Assembly: GCF_028640845.1 (NCBI RefSeq)
Contig: NC_080542.1
Location: forward strand, 149,543,298 to 149,607,297
Origin: Ahaetulla prasina
Lineage: Eukaryota; Chordata; Lepidosauria; Squamata; Colubridae
Direction: 5' to 3'
DNA length: 64,000 nt
The position numbers and the translations under genes are program-made. The notes beneath the pieces were generated by a model, which was given only the letters and a program-made list of their open reading frames with translations, made no database searches and had not been told where the DNA came from. Position 1 is the first letter of the stretch, and each line of letters begins with the position of its first letter. Shown piece after piece: positions 21,812 to 33,545 of this stretch.

Positions 21812-23966
21812 ACGCGTGGGCTTTGGGTTAGCTTTTTGGCTAGTCCAAGTTACGATCAGCCCTATCCTGGGTTCCTCCCCCTTTTCTCCTGCATACCCTT
21901 TTTGGGGGTGTATGGTGTTTATGGGGGAGGATGCTGGCACCGACTATTTTATCACCTGGAAAGAGGATTCCGTGAGAGAATGTCCATTGTTTTTACCATC
22001 TGTGGGTCTTATGTCATCGACCCAAATATGACTGCTTTACCATCTTCTACGGTTGAGAGACATATTGCGCCATTTATGCCTGATTCGAGATATGATCTAT
22101 TCTTCGGTTGAACTCCATCATCTGCGAGGGTCCTCCGCCTCGCAGAAATGGCCCTCTACGTTATCGAGGGCCTATCTCAATGACGGGTTTTGGGACCCAG
22201 AGAGATGGCATGCGAAGAGAAAGAGCCTTTGGGGTTTTTTAGATAGGATGTTTTTAAGGGGTGGGAGGGTTAGGGTGGGTGTTGGGGGTAGCCCGCCGGG
22301 TGGGGAGCCAGTCCTTGCGTGTGCTCGTGGCGGTTCTTTAACAGGTTCGGAGGTTATGGGGGGGGATTGCGTTCCTTTTGGTGAGGGTGGTTCCATTTGC
22401 ACGGTAAGTGGGAGGGGCAGATATGGCGGAAGGGGGACCGTGTCGTTTTGGGCGCGCTCGATGTTTGCAGGCGATCGCGTGCCCCGATCCCCCTCCCTTC
22501 TCCCATTCCCCGGATGGTCAAGACCCTCAGAGCCTGAGCCTTCGGCTTATGTTGTGCAACGCCCGGTCCGTGGTCAATAAGGCCCCCCTAATACATGATC
22601 TTATTCAGGGGGGTGCCGCGGATCTTATAGGCGTTACGGAAACCTGGTTGGGCACTGAAGGGGGTGTGCTCCTTGTGAAAATGTGCCCACCGGGTTTCCG
22701 TGCACTCCATCAGCCGAGGGCTCAGGGTAGGGGTGGGGGGGGTGGCGGTAGTTATTAGAGAGAGTCTAGAGCCGAGGGAGACTACTGTACCTCAGATTAC
22801 CGGGTGTGAATCCCTCTTTGTGAGGTGGGGTCATAGGTGTCAGATGGGCTTGTTTGTCGCGTCCCTGGCTCCTTGCTGCGTGACAGCTGCCCTGCCTGAG
22901 CTCCTGGAGGTGCTTGCTGGGGTGGCAGTGGAGACCCCCAGACTTATTGTCATGGGGGACTTCAACTTGCCATCTTCCGGCACATAATCGACAGCAGCTC
23001 GGGAGTTCATGGCTTCCATGACGGCCTTGGACCTGACTCAAGTAGTCGATGGCCCTACTCACATTGGGGGAGGCACGCTGTGGATGCCGGCATCCCGGTA
23101 CAGTCAGCTGAGTCCATGGCTGACTGTTGGAGGCGAGTCACTGGCCCCGGTGGAGAGGGTGCGCAACTTGGGCGTTCTCCTGGATGAACGGCTGTCTTTC
23201 GAAGATCATTTGGCGGCCGTCTCCAGGAGAGCTTTTTACCAGGTTCGCCTGGTTCGCCAGTTGCGCCCCTTTCTAGACCGTGATGCCCTATGCACGGTCA
23301 CTCACGCCCTCGTGACGTCTCGTCTGGATTACTGCAATGCTTTCTACATGGGGCACCCCTTGAGGGGCACCCGGAGGCTTCAGTTAGTCCAGAATGCTGC
23401 TGCGTGGGTGATAGAGGGAGCCCCTCGGGGTGCCCATGTAACACCTCTCCTGCGCAGAATGCACTGGCTGCCTGTGGCCTTCCGGGTGTGCTTCAAGGTT
23501 TTGGTAATGATCTTCAAAGCGCTCCATGGCATAGGGCCGGGCTACCTACGGGACCGCCTGCTGCTACCGAATACCTCTCACCCACCCGTGCGCTCTCACA
23601 GAGAGGGACTCCTCAGGGTGCCATCGGCCAGGCAGTGCCGTCTGGCGACACCCAGGGGAAGGGCCTTCTCTGTGGGGCACCCACCCTCTGGAACGAACTC
23701 CCCCCAGGACTTCGTCAATTTCCGGACCTCTGAACCTTCCGCCGCGAGCTTAAAACATATTTATTCATCTGCGCAGGACTGGACTAGGTTTTAAATTTAT
23801 ATGGGTTTTAACTGGGTTTTATTGTGTATATTGTTATTTTTAACTATTGGGCTATGTTGAATAAGTTTTTTAATCTGATGTTTTATTTTGTATCCTATAT
23901 GTATTTTTATTTTGCCTGTTAACCGCCCTGAGTCCTTAGGGAGATAGGGCGGTATATAAATATGAA

Positions 23967-24001
<35 letters not shown>

Positions 24002-24003
24002 AT
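21812..24003 (+). mobile_element. L2 LINE with RT domain deleted
   Basis: A 5' leader is followed by the endonuclease: [12 protein letters not shown] (near 22560), GVTETWLG, and the catalytic GDFNLP near 22960, with a frameshift between. At about 23075 the endonuclease end (TQVVDGPTHIGGGTL) joins in frame to the region after RT (WMPASRYSQL), so the whole RT catalytic core is missing. The C-terminal region runs to about 23790. The 3' UTR ends in accgccctgagtc...ggcggtatataaat and (AAAT)n at 23966-24003. Confidence 0.82.
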
Positions 24004-24035
24004 GGGGGATAACACACCCCTAACACCCCTCAGTG

Positions 24036-24068
<33 letters not shown>

Positions 24069-24174
24069 TCCAGCATAAGTCTGGAATGCCTTAAGCAATT
24101 TCAACCAAACTTGGCACACAGATGACTTACCCTCTGGAGACAAACACTGTGGGGGTAAGACACCCTAACACTCC

Positions 24175-24212
<38 letters not shown>

Positions 24213-24345
24213 CTGGCACGCAGGTGACACACAGCACCAGCTCAGCTCCACTGCGCATGTGTGTGCAGTCTGTCTTCTCCTCTGCCTTTTGGGCACTTCC
24301 TGGCACAGAGCGAGTTGGGATGAGCAGACCAACCTAGAACATACA
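24004..24345. repeat. (GT)n-bearing short tandem unit
   Basis: Two related segments each contain a text like taacacccct(c/t)(a/t)gtgtgtg followed by GT runs (24031-24068 and 24176-24210), then cagcat/ggcac text. It looks like a repeat unit duplicated about 145 bp apart. No gene. Confidence 0.55.
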
Positions 24346-24619
24346 ATAGAATAATAGAGCTGGAAGGGACCTTAGAGGTCTTCCAGTCCAGCCCCTTGCT
24401 CGAGCAGGGGACTCAACACCATTCCAGACAAATTGTTATTCATTCACTTTCTCAAAAGCCTCCAGTGATGGACCACCCACAACTTCTGGTGGCGAGTTGT
24501 TCCACTGATTAATTGTTCTCACTATCAGGAATTTTCTCCTTACTTCTAGGTTGCTTCTCTCCTTGGTTAGTTTCCATCCCTTGTTTCTCGTCCTGCCTTC
24601 AGGGGCTTTGGATAATAAG

Positions 24620-26465
24620 TTATTATTATTATTATTATTTATTCGATTTTTATGCCACCCTTCTCCAGAAGGACTCAGGGCGGTGTACAGCCAAAGTAAA
24701 ACAAACAATACAATATACAATTAAAATACAAATTAAAAAACTTATTTTATGATTGGCCTAAAAAACTTTAAAATATATAAAACTAAAATCCCTTAAAATT
24801 AATCATAGAAAATTTAAAATCAATAAAATTTAAACCAGCCCCGCGCGAATAAAAAGATGTGTCTTCAGTTCGCGGCGGAAGGTCCGAAGGTCAGGTATTT
24901 GGCGTAAACCCGGGGGAAGCTCGTTCCAGAGTGTGGGAGCCCCCACAGAGAAGGACCTTCCCCTGGGGGCCACCAGCCAACATTGCTTGGCGGACGGCAC
25001 CCTGAGAAGTCCCTCTCTGTGAAAGCGTACGGGTCGGTGGGAGGCATGAGGTAACAGCAGGCGGTCCCGTAAGTACCCAGGCTCTAAGCCATGGAGCGCT
25101 TTAAAGGGAGTGACCAAAACCTTAAAGTGCACCCGAAAGGCCACAGGTAGCCAATACAGTCTGCGCAGCAGTGGTGTTACGTGGGAGCTATGTGTAGCTC
25201 CCTCTATCACCCGCGCAGCTGCATTCTGGACTAACTGAAGCCTCCGAGTGCACCTCAAGGGGAGCCCCATGTAGAGAGCATTACAATAATCCAAGCAAGA
25301 GGTAACAAGCGCATGAGTGACTGTGCACAAGGCATCCCGATCAAGGAAGGGGTGCAACTGCCGAACCAGGCGAACCTGGTGGAAGGCCCTCCTGGAGACG
25401 GCCGTCAAATGATCTTCAAACGACAGCCGTTCATCCAGGAGGACACCTAAGTTGCGCACCCTATCCTTTGGGGCCAATAACTCGCCTCCAACAGTCAGCT
25501 GCGGCTGCAGCTGACTGAATCGGGGTGCCGGCATCCACAGCCACTCCGTCTTGGGGGGATTAAGCTTGAGCCTGTTTCTCCCCATCCAGACCCGTATGGC
25601 TTCCAAACACCGGGACAGCACTTCAACAGCTTCATTGGGGTGGCCCGGGGTGGAGAAGTACAGCTGGGTGTCATCAGCATACAGCTGGTATCTCATCCCA
25701 AAGCCACTGATGATCTCACCCAACGGCTTCATATAGATGTTGAACAGAAGGGGCGAGAGGATTGACCCCTGCGGCACCCCACAAGTGAGGCACCTCGCGG
25801 TCGACCTCTGCCCCCCTGTCAACACCGTCTGTGACCGGTCAGAGAGATAGGAGGAGAACCACCGATACACAGTGCCTCCCACTCCCAATCCCCCCAACTG
25901 GCGCAGCAAGATACCATGGTCGATGGTATCAAAAGCCGCTGAGAGGTCTAATAGGACCAGGGCAGAGGAATAACCCCTGTCCCTGTCCCTCCAGAGATCA
26001 TCCACCAATGCGACCAAAGCTGTCTCCGTGCTGTATCCGGGTCGGAAGCCGGACTGGAACGGGTCTAGATAGACGGCTTCATCCAGATATTGGGATAGCT
26101 GTCGCGCCACAGCACTCTCTACAACCTTCGCAACGAAGCGAAGGTTGGAGACCGGACGATAATTACCCAAAATAGCTGGGTCCAGGGAGGGCTTCTTGAG
26201 GAGGGGTCTCACCACTGCCTCTTTCAAGGTGGCAGGGAAAACCCCTTCCAACAAAGAAGCGTTAATAATCCCCTGGAGCCAGCCTCGTGTCACCTCCTGA
26301 GTGGCCAGTACCAGCCAGGAAGGACACGGGTCCAGTAAACATGTAGTGGCGTGAAGCCTCCCCAACAACCTGTCCACGTCCTCGGGAGCCACAGGGTCAA
26401 ACTCATCCCAAACAGACTCGACAAGACGTGCCTCCTCTCCCTCGCTTGGATCATCCCAATTGACC
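24620..26465 (-). mobile_element. L2 LINE inserted in CR1
   Basis: Begins on the minus strand at WVNWDDPSEG and ends in the L2 3' UTR and an (AAT)n tail at 24620-24645, after which CR1 resumes. 5'-truncated: endonuclease absent, RT complete. Same orientation as the host CR1. Confidence 0.8.
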
Positions 26466-26611
26466 CACTTTTCTTTGTAGCAGCCCCTCAAATACTGGAA
26501 TCCTGCTATCGTGTCCCCCCAGTCCTTCTCTAGATTAGCCAAACCCAATTCCTGCAACCGTCCTTCATCTGTTTTAGCCTCCTTAGTTGCTCTTCTCTGC
26601 ACTTTTTCCAA
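24830..26611 (-). CDS. Chimeric CR1-L2 reverse transcriptase ORF (593 codons)
   Basis: A single uninterrupted frame. Residues 1-48 are CR1 C-terminal sequence (VQRRATK, LQELGLANL, FQYLRGC); from about residue 49 it is L2. RT boxes: LGNYRPVSNL, SGFRPGYSTETAL, LLDLSAAFDTIDH (motif A), GVPQGSILSPLLFNIYM (motif B), YADDTQLYF (catalytic YADD), then the C-terminal region to WNELPPGLRQ and THLF. RT copies RNA into DNA at a nicked target, but the endonuclease is absent, so it is a truncated insertion. The open frame suggests it is young. It probably has no promoter, and the initiator ATG belongs to CR1. Confidence 0.75.
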   Translation of the reverse strand: MEKVQRRATKEAKTDEGRLQELGLANLEKDWGDTIAGFQYLRGCYKEKWVNWDDPSEGEEARLVESVWDEFDPVAPEDVDRLLGRLHATTCLLDPCPSWLVLATQEVTRGWLQGIINASLLEGVFPATLKEAVVRPLLKKPSLDPAILGNYRPVSNLRFVAKVVESAVARQLSQYLDEAVYLDPFQSGFRPGYSTETALVALVDDLWRDRDRGYSSALVLLDLSAAFDTIDHGILLRQLGGLGVGGTVYRWFSSYLSDRSQTVLTGGQRSTARCLTCGVPQGSILSPLLFNIYMKPLGEIISGFGMRYQLYADDTQLYFSTPGHPNEAVEVLSRCLEAIRVWMGRNRLKLNPPKTEWLWMPAPRFSQLQPQLTVGGELLAPKDRVRNLGVLLDERLSFEDHLTAVSRRAFHQVRLVRQLHPFLDRDALCTVTHALVTSCLDYCNALYMGLPLRCTRRLQLVQNAAARVIEGATHSSHVTPLLRRLYWLPVAFRVHFKVLVTPFKALHGLEPGYLRDRLLLPHASHRPVRFHREGLLRVPSAKQCWLVAPRGRSFSVGAPTLWNELPPGLRQIPDLRTFRRELKTHLFIRAGLV

Positions 26612-27158
26612 GTTTCAACCTCTTTTTTTGTAATGTGGTGATCAAAATTGGATGCAGAATTCCAAAAGTGGCCTTACTAAGGCTTTACAAAGCGGTACTA
26701 ATACTTCATGTGACCTTGATTCTATTCCTCTGTTAATGCAACCTAGAATTGTGTTGGTTTTTTTGGCTGCTGACTCACAGTATTGGTTCATTTTTAAATG
26801 ACCATCCAAGATCCCTCTCAGAGTTACTGCCATTAAGCCAGGTTTCCTCTAGCCTGTAGCCACTCAGTTGGTTTTTCTTGCTTAAGCGTAAAACCTTACA
26901 TTTATCTACCTTGGATTTCATTTTGATAGATATGGCCAGGGTTTCAAGTCTGTCGAGATCCTTTTGGATCCTGAGTTTGTCCTCTTTTCCTGCCAGCTTG
27001 GTGTCATCTGCAAATTTGATAAGTTTGCCTTCTGTTCCCTCATCTAAGTCATTGATGAAGATATTGGAGAGTCCTGGGCCTAAAACGGAACCTCTGCAGT
27101 CTCCTTCACCCCCTCCCCCCCTTCAAAAGACACAGCCTCTTTCAAAAGCAAAGAGTAG

Positions 27159-27348
27159 TGTTAAGTTCGGGAAGTAACGAGGCTGGAGACCAGGGTAGTG
27201 ACAACAGCTCTTTAATATAGGGTGAACCCAGCAACTGGCTGGGAGAAAAACCTCTCCTTTTATACAGTTCTACTGGAGGCTTCGTCCAATCAGCAACGTG
27301 CTGATTTCCCGCTCAAATATTTAAAGGCACAAACATAAATACATAACA
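27159..27348 (-). repeat. Gypsy element 2, 3' LTR
   Basis: 190 bp, TG...CA. Related in layout to, but clearly a different subfamily from, the LTRs of elements 1 and 3. Confidence 0.92.
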
Positions 27349-27400
27349 CTCCTCCCCTCCCAGAAAACACTTTGCCTCTATTTACATATTTATTTACATG

Positions 27401-30400
27401 TTATTTTTCGACGTAGTCACGCAAATAACCTGGGCGTCTCCTAGTTCTTTCTGACCTGCGCGGTTCAGTTCTGGGTGGTGTTTTGAGCTGGTCGGAGGGG
27501 CTGTTTTCTCCTCCCAGCTCTTTCTCTGAGCCAACGGGCTCCGGATTATTGGCCGACTCTTTTTCTTGGCCATCCGGCCTTGGATTATTTTGGAAACTGT
27601 CCCTGCTGTTTCCCTCGGGAACCTGATGGCGTCGCTGGAACTCTGGGACCTCAGCTAAGTCTTGCGCCTCCCCCGGGTCATTGTCAGCTGTGAATTCAAA
27701 TTGGTATTGGTCATGATCTGTTTCATTTGGTTCGGTTTGATCAGTTATTCGTTTCCTTATCTGATCTATGTGGCGCCTCCACACTCGGTTGTCTGGTAGC
27801 TCTACCACGTATGATTTTGGGCCGGTTATCTTTATTATTTGTCCTGCGAACCAACTAGGGCCGTCCCCATAGTTTCGGGCCCACACCCGGTCGCCTATGC
27901 TCATTTCCCTTGTCTTTTCTAGTTCCCCTTGTAACCCTCTGGTGTGTAATGGGGATTCAAGCAGTCAAGTGGGCACGGAGTTTCCGTCCCATTAGTATTC
28001 GGCTGGGCTTTTCGGTGGCGTGCTTGGGGTTCTGTGCTGGGCGGCTAGGAAAAGTCTATCTTTGTTTGCCAGTCACCTGGCTTGAGCCTGGACAATGCCT
28101 CCTTAGCGCTCCGGACGGAACGCCTGCAAGGCCATTCGGCGCGGGGTGGAAAGGCGCAGAGAGGGCATGTCGGATGCCTCCTTTGCCAGGTACTCTTCAA
28201 ACTGGGCTGCCGTGAATTGAGGCCCATTGTCGGACACCAGAGTGTCCGGCAACCCGTGAGTTGCAAATAGGTGGCGCAGGGCTGCGATCACTGCTTCGGC
28301 CGTAGTGGATTTCATGAGTATGATCTCCAACCATTTAGAGAATGCATCAACAACCACTAGGAACGTTTGGCCGTGGAAGGGGCCAGCAAAATCAATGTGG
28401 ATTCTTGACCAGGGCCCTTGGGGCTTTTCCCATTCCCTGACTGGGGCCGTTGGGGGTAGAGGTCTGGACTCTTGGCAAGCCTGGCATTTCCCTACCCTCT
28501 CAGCAATCTCTGCGTCCATGAGTGGCCACCACACATAGCTTCTAGCTAACCCCTTCATCCTTACGATCCCTGGGTGACCCTCGTGGAGGAGGTCCAATAC
28601 CTTTCCCCTTAATTTATCAGGAATTATTACACGATCACCCCATAACAGGCACCCCCCTTGAGCCGAGAGCTCATCTCGTTTTTTAACAAATTCTTTGAAC
28701 CGTTACGCCCGGCTGGCCACCTCTCTGTACCCAACCGAGTACAGTCCTTAACACAATGTCGGTATGATGCCGAGCCACTTCCTTAGATGTGACTGGGCCA
28801 GAGTCAAGAGTCAATAAGTAGGATGGGCGTCCCGGGTGGGGTCTTGTTGCCCCTGGTAGTGGGCATCGGCTTAACGCGTCTGCATGCCCCACTTCTTTTC
28901 CTGGTCGATGCTGCAGCTTGTACGAATAAGCGGCTAGGAATATAGTCCATCGGGTCAGTCGTGGCGAAAGTGCCACAGGCGTTGGGCGGTCGCCAGCCAG
29001 TATCCCTAGCAGCGGTCTGTGGTCAGTCACGATTTCAAAATTCCGCCCAAAGACATATTCGTGGAATTTTTTAACCCCTGACACAATGGCTAGTGCTTCT
29101 TTATCTAGCTGGCTGTAGTTTCTCTCTGGGGAGGACATCGTTCTAGAGTAAAAAGCTATAGGGGCTTCTGTGCCGTTTGGAAGTCTATGGCTGAGTACAG
29201 CTCCCACCCCAAAAGGGGAGGCATCGCAAACCAGCACTAGGGGTAATGAGTTGTGATATTGGATGAGCAGGCTATCACTTGAGAGCAGGTTCTTTACTGC
29301 TTCAAAAACCCTATTTTCCGATTTTCCCCAAGACCAAACAGTATTTTTTCCTAAGAGCCTATGCAGCGGTTCCGCAACGGTTGCTTTGTTCTTTAAAAAG
29401 ACCGCGTAAAAATTCACCAATCCCAGGAATGCCTGCAGCTCTGCTTTGTTTTTGGGCGCTGGAGCCTTCCTAATTGCCTTAACCTTGCTCTCAGTGGGTG
29501 AATTCCTTTCTTGTCTATCCGTAGCCCAAGAAATCGGATTCGACCCCTATCTGGCATTTGTTTGCCTTGACTTTTAATCCGGCTGTCCGGAAAATGCCCA
29601 AAACCTTTCTTAACCGCTCCCCAATTCCTCCATGTTTTCCCTGAAATTAGGACATCATCAAGTAGGAACTACCCTGGGAGCCCCTGCAGTAGTCGTTCCA
29701 TTAGGTTTTGGAACAGCCCTGGTGCCACACTAACCCCAAATTGCAATCTGGTGCACTTGATGGCCCCCCTGTGTGTTACAATCGTTTGGGCTTCGGCTGT
29801 GCGGGCGCTCACGGGCAGTTGTTGGTAGGCTTGGGCCAAGTCTAACTTTGCAAAGACTTGCCCTTGCCCCAAAGAGTGCAATAAGTGTTGCACCACGGAA
29901 CCGGTAAGCGCTATCCTGTAAGGCTTTGTTAAGCGTCGCCTTGTAGTCAGCGCAAATTCTAATTGACCCGTCCGGCTTTATTGGGGTGACGATTGGTGTC
30001 TCCCACTTTGCGTGATCGACTGGCACCAAAATCCCCTGATTTATGAGCTTGTCCAGCTCCTTATCGATTTTGGTTTTAGGGCAAAGGACTCTCCTCGCCT
30101 TAAGCCTAATGGGGGCTACCTGGGGTCTAAGTTGAAGGAAATAGGGGTCCCTTGTACTTGCCCAGGCAGTCCTTGAAGACATCTTGAACTCGTTAAAGAG
30201 AATGTCTTTCAGGTTACAGTCACTCCTGTAGATGCCAGTCACTCCCATGCCCAGGGCACGAAACCAGTCTAGTCCCAACAGACTGGGCAGAGTTCCTTCG
30301 ACGATCGTGATGGGCAGGGTCTTCTTGTGTGGACCGACTGACTCGGACGGAGGTGGTCCTCGAACAGGGATGCGATTCCCTGGTAGTCGTGGACTCGTGG

Positions 30401-31406
30401 CTTGTGCTTGCAGGTGGCGCTCACAGGACGGCAGTGACTTCGCCAAAGTGTCCCAGGACATGATGGTGATCGCTGATCCCGTGTCTACTTCAAGCCGGCA
30501 CCGTACTCCTCTATTTTTGGCTTGGTGAAGATCTTCTTCTCCACTCGGGTCGGCGGCCTATGACCACAGTTGTTTGGTTGAATCCGCGCTTTTTGTTTGA
30601 GCCAATCGCGGGTCGCCTTGCCGATTCCGGGCCTGATTGGCCGATTTGAATTTTCGGCGGAAGGTTGGGCCGCTCGACAAACTTGAGCTAGGTGCCCTTT
30701 CTTCCCACACCACCGCAGGTCGCGTCCTTAAACTTGCAGCGTTGCGCTGGTGTTGACCCCGCAGCTCCGCATTCATCTCTGTCCCTTTGTCGCGTTTCTC
30801 GGTTCGGCAGACCCTTCCTCATCTTCACCGCCGGATTCGGTCTGAACCTCCTCCTGGTGCACCGGGTTGCTCGCGCCGCCTTTGTGGGACAGGCTTCTGC
30901 AGTGTCTCCGCCGCTTGGTGGACATTTCATGTGCTCTGGCTTCGTCCAGAGCGGTGGCCAGCGTTAGGTTGCTTTTTGCTAGCAGCCGCGCCGCAAACGG
31001 ATGTCTTTGACGCCGGATGAGTTGCTCGAGGAGCACCTCGTCAGGTCGCGTATCCGCAGTCCTTGGACGCTTTTCTTAGGGCGCCATGTAGTCACCGATG
31101 GTTTTCGCCTCCATCTGCCTTCGCCTCCAATTCAAACCGCCGCACGTATTTGGACGGCGCTATGCGGTGGTTTTTAGTAAAGTCTGTAGAGTTGGCTGAC
31201 ACCGACTGCAACGGCGTTGGCTCTGCCAGGGCTTCCGCGATATCAATGACCTCCGGACCACAGTGGCTTAAGAAATAAGCCCTTTTTCGGTTATCTGGAA
31301 CTCCTTGCAGTTCGTTGGCTTCTAGAAAGCTTTCGAAACGGGTCATATACGTTCCCCATTTCTCCTTAGCCGGGTCAAACGGTGCGGGCGGAGTGTAACT
31401 GGCCAT
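27401..31406 (-). pseudogene. Gypsy element 2 gag-pol, frameshifted
   Basis: Gag begins at 31406 (MASYTPPAPFDPAKEKW). Protease and RT lie at 30500-29580 (MSWDTLAK; KLDLAQAYQQLPV; ICADYKATLNK), RNase H at 29420-28683 (LVCDASPFGVGAVLSH, TDHRPLLGIL), integrase zinc finger and core at 28597-28100 (HEGHPG, CQACQ, HIDFAGP, SDNGPQF), and the C-terminal GPKSYVVEL module to 27401. The catalytic Glu region of integrase is broken by a shift. Many breaks are one-base indels, several at G/C runs. Confidence 0.88.
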
Positions 31407-31484
31407 CTCCGCTTTTCTGCCCTGAGTTTGCTGGGTTCGGGTCTATCGCGCTTCAGCTCGGTTCTGGTTCTCCTTAGCCTCGAG

Positions 31485-31502
31485 ATCCCATCCTCGTCGC
31501 CA
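31485..31502 (-). other. Gypsy element 2 primer binding site, tRNA-Ser(GCT)
   Basis: On the minus strand TGGCGACGAGGATGGGAT, an exact 18-base complement to the tRNA-Ser(GCT) 3' end including CCA, one base after the 5' LTR. Confidence 0.88.
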
Positions 31503-31503
31503 A

Positions 31504-31693
31504 TGTTAAGTTCGGGAAGTAACGAGGCTGGAGACCAGGGTAGTGACAACAGCTCTTTAATATAGGGTGAACCCAGCAACTGGCTGGGAGAAAAACCTCT
31601 CCTTTTATACAGTTCTACTGGAGGCTTCGTCCAATCAGCAACGTGCTGATTTCCCGCTCAAATATTTAAAGGCACAAACATAAATACATAACA
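31504..31693 (-). repeat. Gypsy element 2, 5' LTR
   Basis: 190 bp; base-by-base reading found no difference from 27159-27348. Confidence 0.93.
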
Positions 31694-32219
31694 AGTAGAT
31701 TTAATGAGAAGATTTCAGGTTGAACCACAAATAATTTCCCTCGTGAATCCCATTAGCCCTTGGAAGGTGGCATAGAAGAGTACAGAGATGACCTTGCATG
31801 AAACAGGTAGCTGCTGTTGGGAAAACATGAAGTTACCCCAGGAAAACAGGAAGGGGTGAGCAAGAGCCTCAGGGCTGCCCTCTCTTGATGCTCTTCATGC
31901 CCAAAGGAGCGAAAGGGAGAAGTTTTCAAGATTCTGCTACTGTCATTTATATCAATAAACTGAAGCTCTAATATTTCTTGTGTTGGTGGTTTCCTGGCCT
32001 GGCCTACCTCAAAGGCCTGAGAGATGGGAAGCCATCTTTCCTTCCAAAGGGACAGGGGTCCAGGCTGGTAGAGATTTCGTCTGGGGGGCCAGTTGATACG
32101 GCGGGGGGGGGGGGCAGAACCTTCCCATTGAAGAAAGTCCTGTCATCCAGGGAGAGAAACTACATTCTCGGGAGAAGGAATTGGCTCAGGGTGGATTGAA
32201 CAGAAGGGGGGAAGGGCAG
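31694..32219. repeat. Duplicated block B1 (paralogous to 61585-61849)
   Basis: 27103-27158 joined to 31694-31960 aligns with 61585-61849: shared cues are agatttaat..gaagatttcaggttg, agaagagtacagagat, ccccaggaaaacaggaa and gctgccctctc. The other copy lacks the Gypsy insertion (empty site). The remaining 31960-32219 has no supported gene; AATAAA at about 31953 could be an old poly(A) signal. Confidence 0.65.
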
Positions 32220-32576
32220 TGTTAAGTCTGGGCAATGAATAGGCAGGAGACGATGTAAGTGACAACAGCTCTTTAGTTTATTGAGCAAAGACAATAGGCA
32301 AACACCTCTCTTTATATAGTATTTTGGCTGATGCACCAACCAATCAGCAACATGTATTTTCCCGCCCAAATTTCCCTCCAAAAATTCAAATACATTACAC
32401 TCCTCCCCTCCCAGAAAACACTTAGCCCATTATTTACATAAAATTTGCATGTTATTTCTCCACATAGTCACGCAGGTAGACAGGGCGTCTCCTAACTCTT
32501 TCTGACCTGCGCAATTCATTCCCTGGGAGGGAGTCAAGCTGGTCGGAGGGAATTTACACACCTCTGACAAATAGAG

Positions 32577-32840
32577 GGCCTCTGGTGGCTCAACAGACTA
32601 ATGCAGTCTGTTATTAACAGCAGCTGCTTGCAATTACTGCAGGTTCAAGTCCCACCAGACCCAAGGTTGACTCAGCCTTCCATCCTTTATAAGGTAGGTA
32701 AAATGAGGACCCAGATTGTTGGGGGCAATAAGTTGACTTTGTATATAATATACAAATGGATGAAGACTATTGCTTGACATAGTGTAAGCCGCCCTGAGTC
32801 TTCGGAGAAGGGCGGGATATAAATGCAAATAAAAAAAAAA
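32577..32840 (+). mobile_element. tRNA-derived SINE with L2-like tail
   Basis: tRNA-like head with A box (tggctcaacag..) and B box ggttcaagtcc (32642-32652), body gaggacccagattgttggg, 3' tail gccgccctgagtc...gggcgggatataaatg and poly(A). Probably mobilised by L2. It lies exactly where Gypsy element 3 lost its pol. Confidence 0.8.
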
Positions 32841-32906
32841 ATGGCGTCTTTGAACCGGCAACTTTGTCGTTGGTGTTGACCTCCACAACTCACACACTCG
32901 TCGCGA

Positions 32907-33545
32907 TCACTTTTTTCCGATGTGGAAAACCTCTTCCTCTTCTTCACCTTCCCATTCCGCCTGGATTTCTTCGCTGTGGACCGGCGTTGCTTTCGCTGAG
33001 GGATTTGGCGTGTTCGGCTTCTGTAAGGTTTCCGCCGCTTTGGTGGACATCTCGTGTGCCCTGGCCTCATCTAGGGCTATCGCTAGGGTTATGTTGCTTT
33101 TCGACAGCAACCGTCTCTGTAGTCGGATGTCCCTGACCCCACAAATGAGTTGTTCTAATAAAGTGTCCTCCAAGTCCCTATACTCACAGTGGGTTGCGGC
33201 TTTCCTTAATGCGGCCATGTACACGCTTATCGATTCGCCCTCTCGCTGAACTCTTTGCCTTAGCTCGAAACGTTGCATGAACTTCGATGGCACTGACGCG
33301 TAGTGTGCTCGTAGCGTTGTCTGTAGCACTGGCCATGGTACCGACTGGACAGGCGTTGATTCCAACAGCGATTCGGCGGTATCGAAGACTTCTGGTCCGC
33401 AGTAGCTCAGGAAGTAAGCACGCTTCCGATTATCCGATACTCCTTGCAGTTCGTTGGCTTTGAGGAAACACTCGAAACGAGCCATGTACGACCCCCATTT
33501 CTCCTTGGCTGGGTCGAATGGCGCTAGCGGCGTATAGCTAGACAT
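32907..33545 (-). pseudogene. gag: Gypsy element 3 gag (212-codon open frame)
   Basis: Starts MSSYTPLAPFDPAKEKW, no internal stop, and keeps CAG and CGA where element 1 has stops. The capsid-like core QRVQREGESISVYMAALRKA is followed by the acidic stretch EGEEEEEVF. A shift just before the first knuckle (SDRDECVSC) and truncation in the second knuckle by the SINE end it. Confidence 0.8.

Larger units (their letters stand above)
24346..27100 (-). mobile_element. CR1 LINE, interrupted by L2
   Basis: Minus strand: RT end at 27090-26880 (GPGLSNIFINDL, KFADDTKLAG), C-terminal region 26833-26470 ([25 protein letters not shown]), then the L2 insertion, then the CR1 end 24615-24430 ([14 protein letters not shown]) and 3' UTR to 24346. 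Without the L2 it would be about 0.9 kb of CR1. Indels split the RT part. Confidence 0.8.
27159..31693 (-). mobile_element. Gypsy (Mag-like) LTR retrotransposon, element 2
   Basis: 4,535 bp on the minus strand, bounded by 190-bp LTRs that I read as identical, with the 5-bp target duplication AGTAG (27154-27158 and 31694-31698). The purine tract lies at 27349-27362 (inverted) and the primer site at 31485-31502. Gag and pol are full of frameshifts despite the identical LTRs. It interrupts duplicated block B1. Confidence 0.95.
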
